NCBI RefSeq assembly: GCF_010725055.1
Contig: NZ_BJKB01000020.1
Location: 1-64,000, forward strand
Direction: 5' to 3'
DNA: 64,000 bases
Source of the DNA: Gelidibacter japonicus
GTDB lineage: Bacteria > Bacteroidota > Bacteroidia > Flavobacteriales > Flavobacteriaceae
Shown: one piece after another, positions 33,924 to 40,819 of the stretch
Layout of the letters: each line of letters begins with the position of its first letter
How positions within the stretch are numbered: position 1 is the first letter of the stretch
The notes under the pieces: generated by a model
Seen by the model: the letters and a program-made list of their open reading frames with translations, nothing else
Database searches by the model: none
What the model was told of the DNA's origin: nothing
Program-made: the position numbers and the translations under genes

Positions 33924-33995
33924 ATACATAGCAGATCAATAATCTGCCTTCCTCTTGGCTAACAGGGAATTTAAATATTTGAAGTTTAAAAAATT

Positions 33996-34478
33996 ATGAG
34001 CAAAATAGGAATCATCATGGGAAGCAAAAGTGACCTTCCAGTAATGCAAGACGCCATCGATATATTAAAAGAGTTTAATATTGAGGTTGAAGTTGATATT
34101 GTTTCAGCCCACAGAACACCAGAGAAATTATTTGATTATGGCAAAAACGCGCATACCCGCGGATTTTCAGTAATCATTGCAGGTGCAGGAGGAGCCGCAC
34201 ATTTACCCGGAATGATTGCTTCGTTATCGCCACTGCCTGTGATTGGAGTTCCTGTTAAAAGTACCAATTCCATTGATGGCTGGGACTCCATCCTTTCCAT
34301 CCTTCAAATGCCTGGCGGTGTCCCGGTTGCCACAGTCGCTTTAAATGGCGCAAAAAACGCGGGTATTCTTGCCGCCCAAATTATTGGAAGTTCGGACGCT
34401 CAGGTCCAAGAAAAAATCATTGCGTATAAGGAAGACTTAAAAGCAAAGGTTATTGCTTCCGCTCAAGATTTAAAATAG
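33996..34478 (+). CDS. purE: N5-carboxyaminoimidazole ribonucleotide mutase
   Basis: The 160-residue protein matches class I PurE along its length: IIMGSKSDLPVMQDA at the start with the conserved Ser-Asp, VSAHRTPEKLFDY with the catalytic His, and IIAGAGGAAHLPGMIASLS. It moves the carboxyl group of N5-CAIR to C4, making CAIR, the step after PurK. It is co-transcribed with purK. A short imperfect hairpin (CCCGACA/TGTCAGGG) follows the stop codon and may end transcription. Confidence 0.97.
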   Translation: MSKIGIIMGSKSDLPVMQDAIDILKEFNIEVEVDIVSAHRTPEKLFDYGKNAHTRGFSVIIAGAGGAAHLPGMIASLSPLPVIGVPVKSTNSIDGWDSILSILQMPGGVPVATVALNGAKNAGILAAQIIGSSDAQVQEKIIAYKEDLKAKVIASAQDLK

Positions 34479-34678
34479 AAAACCCCGACAAATGTCAGGG
34501 ATTTCATGCTATTAATCAATTCTAAAAAGGGTCTTTATCGAAACTTCTTAACAATTGCTAGGCAAATGTATAAATATAATCAATACATAGTTGTGAAAAA
34601 TAAGTTAATTATCAGATTTACAACTCTTTAGCAAGAAAAATCTCACATAACAGTTTAATTATCAGAACATTTCATTTT

Positions 34679-36715
34679 ATGAATATCTTAAATACATCTT
34701 TTAATACGACCTATAACACGGCACCTTTTTCTCAAATAAAGGACACGGATTTTTTACCGGCTTTCAAAGTCGCCATTGACAGTGCCAAACAAGAGATTGA
34801 GGCCATAACCAATACTCTGGAAGCGCCGTCATTTGAAAATACTATCGAAGCCTTAGAATTCACCGGCCAGCAATTGGATCGGATTTCGAGTATTTTTTTC
34901 AATCTCAACTCAGCTGAAACGAGCGATATCATTCAAAAGATCGCACAGGAAGTATCCCCTTTAATCACTGAATTCAGCAATGACATCACTTTAAACGAAG
35001 CTCTATTCAAAAGGGTGAAAGCAATTTACGATCAAAAAGACACTTTAGAGTTGACCACTGAGCAGCACACGCTTTTGGATAAAAAATATAAGAGTTTTGC
35101 GCGAAATGGCGCCAATCTTTCAGAAGAAAAAAAGAATAAGCTTAGAGCTATTGATAAACAGTTGAGCCAACTCCAATTGACCTTTGGTGAGAATGTTTTG
35201 GCAGAAACCAACAATTTCGAAATGTTGGTCACCAATGTGGAAGAACTCTCAGGCTTGCCGGAAGGCGTATTGGAAGCTGCCAAACAATTGGCAGAAAGCA
35301 AAGACAAGGAAGGCTGGCTATTTACTTTGGATTACCCAAGCTATATCCCCTTCTTAACCTACGCCGACAATAGAGCACTCAGAAAAAAATTAGCCATTGC
35401 CGCTGGAAAAAAGGCTTTTAAAGGCGACGCTTTAGACAATCAAAAGAATGTCTTGCAGATTGCCAAATTGCGGTTTGAACGCGCACAACTTTTAGGCTAT
35501 AAAACACATGCTCACTTTGTTCTTGAAGAACGCATGGCCAAAACCCCGCAAAAAGTAGAAGACTTCTTGGAAGAATTGTTGGTCAAGGCTAAACCTGCAG
35601 CCCTCCGCGAGTTTAAAGAACTTCAAGAGTTTGCCAATTCTTTAGATGGTATTAGCCAATTGGAAAAATGGGATTCAGCATATTACGCTGAAAAACTGAA
35701 ACAGAGTCGGTTTGATTTGGATGATGAAAAGCTAAAACCTTATTTCAAACTTGAGAATGTTATTGATGGCGCTTTTAAAGTGGCTCAAAAATTATTTGGA
35801 TTGGTGTTTGAAGAAATTACGACCATCGATAAATACCACGAAGAGGTTTTAACTTATAAAGTTACTGACGCCAACGATGAATTGGTTGCCATTTTTTACG
35901 CCGATTTTTTCCCGAGACCAGGAAAGCGCAACGGCGCATGGATGACCAGTTACAAACCCCAATTTATAAAAGGAGATAAAAATGAACGTCCGCACATTTC
36001 CATCGTCTGCAATTTTACAAAGCCTACCAAAACCAAACCTTCATTATTGACTTTTAATGAAGTCACCACCTTGTTTCACGAATTTGGACACGCACTTCAC
36101 GGCATGTTGGCAAACACAACCTATCCTAGTTTATCGGGAACCAGCGTGTTTTGGGATTTTGTGGAATTACCAAGTCAGGTATTTGAAAACTGGTGTTATG
36201 AAAAAGAAGCCTTGGAATTGTTCGCTACCCATTATCAAACAGGCGAATTGATCCCTATGGATTTGGTTCAAAAAATAAAAGACTCTGCTGCCTTCCATGA
36301 AGGGATGCAAACCTTGCGCCAGTTGAGTTTTGGACTTTTGGACATGAGCTGGCATGGCATCGATCCAACTTCAATTACCGATGTTAAAGCGCATGAGTTA
36401 AAGGCCTTTGAAGGCACTCAATTATTTCCGGATGTGAAAGAAAATTGCATGAGCACCTCCTTTTCCCACATTTTTCAAGGCGGTTATTCCTCTGGTTATT
36501 ACAGCTATAAGTGGGCTGAAGTTTTAGATGCCGATGCCTTTGAATTCTTTAAGGAAAGAGGCATTTTTGATAAGGAAGTCGCCACCAAATTTATGGAGAA
36601 TGTGCTTTCACAAGGTGGTATTGAAGACCCAATGGTGCTCTATAAACGCTTTAGAGGAAAAGAACCACAACCTGATGCCCTATTGAAACGTGCGGGATTG
36701 ATGCCGTCGAATTAA
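34679..36715 (+). CDS. M3 family oligopeptidase (Dcp/OpdA-like)
   Basis: The 678-residue metallopeptidase has a long helical N-terminal region and the zinc motif H467-E-F-G-H471 in LFHEFGHALHGM, with the third ligand Glu downstream (LPSQVFENW). The end block GGYSSGYYSYKWAEVLDADAF is characteristic of M3A peptidyl-dipeptidase/oligopeptidase A enzymes. No signal peptide is visible, so it probably degrades peptides in the cytosol, for instance those released by signal peptide turnover or uptake. It is monocistronic, about 200 bp after purE. Confidence 0.95.
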   Translation: MNILNTSFNTTYNTAPFSQIKDTDFLPAFKVAIDSAKQEIEAITNTLEAPSFENTIEALEFTGQQLDRISSIFFNLNSAETSDIIQKIAQEVSPLITEFSNDITLNEALFKRVKAIYDQKDTLELTTEQHTLLDKKYKSFARNGANLSEEKKNKLRAIDKQLSQLQLTFGENVLAETNNFEMLVTNVEELSGLPEGVLEAAKQLAESKDKEGWLFTLDYPSYIPFLTYADNRALRKKLAIAAGKKAFKGDALDNQKNVLQIAKLRFERAQLLGYKTHAHFVLEERMAKTPQKVEDFLEELLVKAKPAALREFKELQEFANSLDGISQLEKWDSAYYAEKLKQSRFDLDDEKLKPYFKLENVIDGAFKVAQKLFGLVFEEITTIDKYHEEVLTYKVTDANDELVAIFYADFFPRPGKRNGAWMTSYKPQFIKGDKNERPHISIVCNFTKPTKTKPSLLTFNEVTTLFHEFGHALHGMLANTTYPSLSGTSVFWDFVELPSQVFENWCYEKEALELFATHYQTGELIPMDLVQKIKDSAAFHEGMQTLRQLSFGLLDMSWHGIDPTSITDVKAHELKAFEGTQLFPDVKENCMSTSFSHIFQGGYSSGYYSYKWAEVLDADAFEFFKERGIFDKEVATKFMENVLSQGGIEDPMVLYKRFRGKEPQPDALLKRAGLMPSN

Positions 36716-36947
36716 AATATCTAAACTAAACTGGTGCGACACCTACAGGATCGTGAACTGCGTGAATATTTGGGGCTACAAACGCGGGATGCCTATGGCG
36801 TCTTTTAGATTTCTTGTTTCAATTTTCTAAGACGTTTGATACCACATTCTATCAAAACAGTATGGATTCCAGAGGAATCCAACGTTTATAGTTGTATTCA
36901 TTGCAAATTCCAATTATCAATAATCATTTCACATCAATCATAAAATA

Positions 36948-36971
36948 AACTTTCAATAATTTTTGAAAGTT
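36948..36971. promoter_or_regulatory. Palindromic operator 1 of the GbsR-type regulator
   Basis: Arms AACTTTCAA and TTGAAAGTT are perfect inverted repeats around a 6-nt centre TAATTT. The right arm contains the TTTTG of the likely -33 element, so bound protein would block the gene's own promoter. A second copy lies at 37514-37535. Confidence 0.75.
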
Positions 36972-36991
36972 CGAAAATTATCATATATTTG
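36961..36991 (+). promoter_or_regulatory. Promoter of the GbsR-type regulator, nearly leaderless
   Basis: TTTTG (36961-36965) and, 18 nt later, TATATTTG (36984-36991) form a good Bacteroidetes promoter. The -7 element ends only 4 nt before the ATG at 36996, so the mRNA would start at or next to the start codon. Confidence 0.68.
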
Positions 36992-36995
36992 TATC

Positions 36996-37499
36996 ATGGA
37001 ATATCAGGAAGCAAAGGAAAAATTCATTAGTACCTGGGGAAGTCTCGGGACACTTTGGGGCATTAATAAGGCGATGGCCCAGATTCAAGCCTTACTTTTT
37101 ATTTCAACAAAGCCTTTGTCCATGGAAGATATTATGGAGCAACTACATATATCTCGCGGCAACACCAGCATGAATCTACGCCAACTGATGGATTGGGGCA
37201 TTGTCACCAAAGAATTAATTCCCGGAGAGCGAAAAGAGTATTTTACCACAGAAAAGGATGTACAGGAATTGGCACGGATTATTGCCAAAGAAAGAAGCAG
37301 ACGGGAAATTCAACCCGTGGTAAAAGTTCTAAAGGAGGTCTCCTCCATCAGAGATGATGGTACCAAAAAAACACAAGAATTGATCAAACAAACCAAAGCC
37401 CTTTACGATTTAACCGAAACTGCTGATGCCATGCTGAATAAAATTGTCAACCAACAACAAAACTGGATTACCAAATCTCTGATTAAACTGATAAAATAA
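36996..37499 (+). CDS. GbsR/MarR-family transcriptional regulator
   Basis: The 167-residue protein has a winged helix-turn-helix: MAQIQALLFISTKPLSMEDI and QLHISRGNTSMNLRQLMDWG (recognition helix), then wing residues VTKELIPGERKEYF. This is the GbsR branch (COG1510-like) of the MarR superfamily. The C-terminal helices should form the dimer. I start at 36996 (MEYQEAKEKF), since the upstream frame overlaps the promoter. Operator-like palindromes precede this gene and the next one, so it probably represses both. The signal it senses is unknown. Confidence 0.88.
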   Translation: MEYQEAKEKFISTWGSLGTLWGINKAMAQIQALLFISTKPLSMEDIMEQLHISRGNTSMNLRQLMDWGIVTKELIPGERKEYFTTEKDVQELARIIAKERSRREIQPVVKVLKEVSSIRDDGTKKTQELIKQTKALYDLTETADAMLNKIVNQQQNWITKSLIKLIK

Positions 37500-37513
37500 A
37501 AAATTTCCAATTT

Positions 37514-37535
37514 ACTTTCAGTAGTTTCTGAAAGT
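37514..37535. promoter_or_regulatory. Palindromic operator 2, before the membrane protein gene
   Basis: ACTTTCAG-TAGTTT-CTGAAAGT has perfect 8-bp arms and the same centre length as operator 1, differing by one base per arm. It lies between the regulator stop codon and the next start, 14 nt before that ATG. Confidence 0.72.
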
Positions 37536-37549
37536 TTAAAATAACCGAT

Positions 37550-37921
37550 ATGAAACTAATACACCGTTTTAACCTTTTTGCGATAGGCTTACCAATTCTT
37601 CTCGGATTAGTGGGAACTATTTTCAATGTTTTCCTATTCTACGCTTTGCTTTCAACTATGCTGACAGGCCTGATACAAGTTGTTTTAGGAATTTGCCTGT
37701 TGCTTAATCATCCAAAAGATAATAATCTCAAAATATATCTTGGCAGTGTCATCGCATACTTTTTATCCTGGATCCCGATTGAAAACAGTCATTTCGAATT
37801 AGGGAATTTCGCTTATGTTTTTGTCTCAGTTCCCGTAGTATTGGCCATATACCTTACAGTAATCATCTTTAAAAAAATGAATTCCCATGTTCAGCAGAGT
37901 AAATCGGAACAGCTTTACTAA
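37550..37921 (+). CDS. Small integral membrane protein, unknown function
   Basis: The 123-residue protein has four predicted membrane helices (about 8-30, 36-52, 61-78, 86-108) and short loops; LLNHPKDNNLKIYLG separates helices two and three. I do not recognise the family. It is 50 nt after the GbsR-type regulator with an operator copy in between, so it is probably the main target of that regulator. It may be a membrane-stress or permeability factor, but that is only inferred from the regulatory link. Confidence 0.7.
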   Translation: MKLIHRFNLFAIGLPILLGLVGTIFNVFLFYALLSTMLTGLIQVVLGICLLLNHPKDNNLKIYLGSVIAYFLSWIPIENSHFELGNFAYVFVSVPVVLAIYLTVIIFKKMNSHVQQSKSEQLY

Positions 37922-37949
37922 ACACAACGCTTTAAAAAAAGTGTCAAAA

Positions 37950-38049
37950 AATCAAGAACCTTGGGACGTGAGTTCAAACTACGGATACTAAACCGTCTTT
38001 TCCCGATCGAAACAAGACTCGAAGTATCAAAACCACTGGTAGGAATAAA
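37950..38049 (+). repeat. Structured leader repeat, copy B (upstream of TIGR01777 gene)
   Basis: The 100-bp element begins AATCAAGAACCT and ends ACTGGTAGGAATAAA, 11 nt before the next ATG, like copy A at 3053-3173. It shares GTCTTTTC, GATCGA, CAAG, CTCG, GTAT and AAAACC segments with copy A but lacks about 20 nt in the middle. The TCGA...CAAG...TCGA hairpin is kept although the inner pairs differ. Confidence 0.65.
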
Positions 38050-38060
38050 ACACCGATATA

Positions 38061-38963
38061 ATGAAAAACATCATAATTGCAGGCGGCACCGGATTCTTAG
38101 GACAAGTGTTGGAAAACTATTTCATAGAAAACAAATATCACGTCTCCATCTTAACAAGACATCCTAAACTAAAAAACGACATCTATTGGAATGCAAAAGA
38201 CTTAGGTGAATGGACAAAAGCATTAGAAAATGCTGATGTGCTCATTAATCTAACCGGAAAATCAGTGGATTGCAGATACACTGAAGCCAATAAAAAACTC
38301 ATCTACGATTCGCGCATCGACGCCACGCATATTCTGGGACTTGCCATTAATCTATGTGAACATCCACCAAAGCTGTGGATGAATGCTTCAACCGCTACCA
38401 TTTATGAACACTCTTTATGTCATGAAAACGATGAAGAAACCGGCATCATTGGCGATGATTTCTCAATGAATATTGCCAAATCTTGGGAAGATGCCTTCTA
38501 CTCCATCACTAATCCCAAGACTCGAAAAATAGCCCTTCGCACGTCTATCGTATTAGGCAAACACGGTGGCGCACTCCTCCCTCTAAAAAAACTGATCAGC
38601 TTTGGAATAGGTGGCACTCAAGGATCTGGTAAACAAAAAGTAAGTTGGATCCACGAAGCGGATTTTATAAGAACTGTTGAGTTTTTAATCGACCATCCTC
38701 AACTTTCAGGTAGTTTCAACCTATGTGTACCAAAACCAACGGACAATAAAACCCTGATGCAGACCTTAAGAAAAACAATGGGGATTCCTATTGGCGTTTC
38801 TCATCCGGAATGGCTGTTAACTTTCGGCGCAAAACTGATAGGGACTGAAACCGAACTTATTCTCAAAAGCAGAAACGTGATTCCCAAACGCCTATTGGAA
38901 AATGGCTTCAACTTCAAATATGGGAACATCCAAGACGCTTTAGTTAATTTGATCAAATATTAA
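38061..38963 (+). CDS. TIGR01777 family epimerase/oxidoreductase
   Basis: The 300-residue protein is an atypical short-chain dehydrogenase: IIAGGTGFLGQVLENYF is the NADP-binding glycine motif, ADVLINLTGKSVDCRY and TEANKKLIYDSRIDAT are hallmarks of the TIGR01777 family (YfcH/SulA-type nucleotide sugar epimerase-like), and the C-terminal DUF1731 region is present (PIGVSHPEWLLTFGAKLIGTE). The function is undetermined in most bacteria. Its start lies 11 nt after the structured repeat, which may act as a cis element. Confidence 0.92.
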   Translation: MKNIIIAGGTGFLGQVLENYFIENKYHVSILTRHPKLKNDIYWNAKDLGEWTKALENADVLINLTGKSVDCRYTEANKKLIYDSRIDATHILGLAINLCEHPPKLWMNASTATIYEHSLCHENDEETGIIGDDFSMNIAKSWEDAFYSITNPKTRKIALRTSIVLGKHGGALLPLKKLISFGIGGTQGSGKQKVSWIHEADFIRTVEFLIDHPQLSGSFNLCVPKPTDNKTLMQTLRKTMGIPIGVSHPEWLLTFGAKLIGTETELILKSRNVIPKRLLENGFNFKYGNIQDALVNLIKY

Positions 38964-39004
38964 ATTTTATTTACTTAATTTTGAAACACATTGCTATAAA
39001 ACAG

Positions 39005-39562
39005 ATGCCAAACCATCAAATCAACCCTAATAGGTGGATTGAACTTTATTCGGATTATCTCTTTAATTACACAATCAGCAGGGTCAATGACCGCGAAATT
39101 GCTAAAGACATCATCCAAGACACCTTTTTTGCCGGTTTAAAGTCGATGAAGAATTTCAAAGGCGAAGCCAGTGAACGCACTTGGCTTATTTCTATCTTAA
39201 AGAGAAAAATCATCGATTATTATAGAAAAATAAACTCCAAGAAAGGTCAAGCTGAAGTCAGAATGACTTACAGTACAGATGAAAACGAAGGGGATTGGCT
39301 TGAAGAGCGCGTAGAAGATGATGCCTATTTAAATGCTCAGGACACGCTAGAAAACATTGAACTTGGCAATGCCATTTACGATTGTATGAGTAAACTGCCC
39401 GAAAGACAGGCCACCGTGTTCAAAATGAAAACCATTTTAAACTATGAAACAGAAACAATTTGTAATGAACTCAACATCACTGCGTCTAATTTATGGGTCA
39501 TAATTCATCGTGCACGGTTAACATTGGCAGAATGCATGGAAAAACACTGGTTTAAATCATAA
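39005..39562 (+). CDS. ECF-like sigma-70 family RNA polymerase sigma factor
   Basis: From the ATG at 39005 (MPNHQINPNRWIELY) the protein is 185 residues. Region 2 is present (DREIAKDIIQDTFFAGLKSM and ASERTWLISILKRKIIDYY), and region 4 has LPERQATVFKMKTILNYETE and the helix ITASNLWVIIHRARLTLAEC. It is a group 4-type sigma factor. A TTG eight codons upstream could also serve as a start. Its stop codon is followed after 2 nt by a small cysteine-bearing protein that may be its partner. Confidence 0.9.
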   Translation: MPNHQINPNRWIELYSDYLFNYTISRVNDREIAKDIIQDTFFAGLKSMKNFKGEASERTWLISILKRKIIDYYRKINSKKGQAEVRMTYSTDENEGDWLEERVEDDAYLNAQDTLENIELGNAIYDCMSKLPERQATVFKMKTILNYETETICNELNITASNLWVIIHRARLTLAECMEKHWFKS

Positions 39563-39564
39563 CA

Positions 39565-39819
39565 ATGTTTAGATTATTTATCATTTCAAAAGAAGAAGCA
39601 TTTCATATTTGTGACAAATCACAATATCGTGAATCTACCTTGTGGGAAAAGGTAAAGCTGAGTTTCAGATATCTTTGGTGCCGTACCACAAGATTATATG
39701 TCAACCGGAACACCAAGTTGACCAAGGCTCTAAAATCTTCCAACTTGGAATGTTTGGAGTACAGCGAACGTAAACTTATGGAAGACCGTTTAAACCAACA
39801 GTTAAAAAATCAGATGTAA
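39565..39819 (+). CDS. Small protein paired with sigma factor (degenerate zinc-site anti-sigma-like)
   Basis: The 84-residue basic protein carries HICDKSQYRESTLWEKVKL, a start resembling small flavobacterial zinc-finger proteins encoded next to ECF sigma genes, where a later His and a C-x-x-C follow. Here that part reads RYLWCRTTRLY, so one histidine and one cysteine position seem replaced, and metal binding may be lost. It overlaps the 3' end of the opposite-strand UbiA-like gene by 18 bp. A role as anti-sigma or co-regulator is inferred only from its position 2 nt after the sigma gene. Confidence 0.68.
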   Translation: MFRLFIISKEEAFHICDKSQYRESTLWEKVKLSFRYLWCRTTRLYVNRNTKLTKALKSSNLECLEYSERKLMEDRLNQQLKNQM

Positions 39820-40632
39820 TACCAGCCAGAATATTGGCACGCTTTCAACCCAAAAAGAACTGTAATAGTTACTTCTTTTCTTATTGGCAAATACTATAAA
39901 GAGCAAGGTTATCAATGTGACTGCTAAAGTTAGTAAAATCAATTTTAGGCTCAATTGGTCCTTGAAAAACTCCAACATTAGAAAAACCATACTCACCAAA
40001 ACCCCCATTATCTTTGTGTTCTTGATTCCAATTTTCTGGGGAATCGTAGCCAGCTTCAAACTGTCGTATTGCAAATCTCTAATTTCAAACGGCAACATCA
40101 AAAGCATGACCAACAAAAAGCGCTGAATGGCAGTGAGCCATACATCCAAAGTAAATAGCCCGTTTTTATCCAATACAGGTAGTAAAACAGTGACCCCAGC
40201 CCAAACCAAGGCAATCACATACACCTTCAGACCACCAATGTTTCTTAAGTTTTTTTGTCGATCCACAAAATACCGTTTCGGTAAAAATGGAATGGCATAT
40301 AAAAATGTAACCACACCAAAAACAGCAACATAGACAATCGTTTGAGGTTGTAACTGCCACAAAAACCAGAGCATCAAAAAAAAACATACCAATGAAAACA
40401 CCTGAATAATTTTCAACCATCTTGCCAACCTTCTATGGTGAAACTTCGCCATTCCAAAGTACTTTACGAAATTATACCCCGTAATCGTGGAGAAAAAGAC
40501 AAATAAAAACAGAGGCCAATCTGTCGGCAAACCGAGTTCCAATACCGTCACATAAGTCATTGAAAACACAGCAACTGCCACGTGAATGCTGCTATTAATA
40601 TAAAAATCAATCAAAGGCTTTAACCTGTTCAT
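39802..40632 (-). CDS. UbiA-family prenyltransferase-like membrane protein
   Basis: The 276-residue protein has about eight membrane helices. The first polar segment NFVKYFGMAKFHHRRLA stands at the place of the UbiA NDxxDxxxD motif but lacks most Asp residues, and the second polar motif PFEIRDLQYDSLKLATIP retains DxxxD. This points to a divergent UbiA relative, and catalytic activity as an aromatic prenyltransferase is uncertain. Its 3' end overlaps that of the small sigma-partner gene (convergent). Divergent UbiA-like proteins of this kind occur widely in Flavobacteriaceae without known function. Confidence 0.75.
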   Translation of the reverse strand: MNRLKPLIDFYINSSIHVAVAVFSMTYVTVLELGLPTDWPLFLFVFFSTITGYNFVKYFGMAKFHHRRLARWLKIIQVFSLVCFFLMLWFLWQLQPQTIVYVAVFGVVTFLYAIPFLPKRYFVDRQKNLRNIGGLKVYVIALVWAGVTVLLPVLDKNGLFTLDVWLTAIQRFLLVMLLMLPFEIRDLQYDSLKLATIPQKIGIKNTKIMGVLVSMVFLMLEFFKDQLSLKLILLTLAVTLITLLFIVFANKKRSNYYSSFWVESVPIFWLVLHLIF

Positions 40633-40819
40633 CTTACAAAAATAAACATTGTGTTGATAAGACTTTATATTGGTTAAAAACTTTAGGTTTCGTTAACTAA
40701 AAATGGTCAATATTTCCGTAAATTCGCGGTTGTAAAAAGGCGCCTCAATTCCATAGAATCTCAGCGTCTAATAAATTGACTTTCACGCGTAAGCGGGAAT
40801 CTAACACAACACTATCTTA

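Noticed and set aside
38981-39004. TTG at 38981 as the sigma factor start
   Set aside because: An ATG eight codons later gives a normal-length ECF protein; residues before it are not typical.
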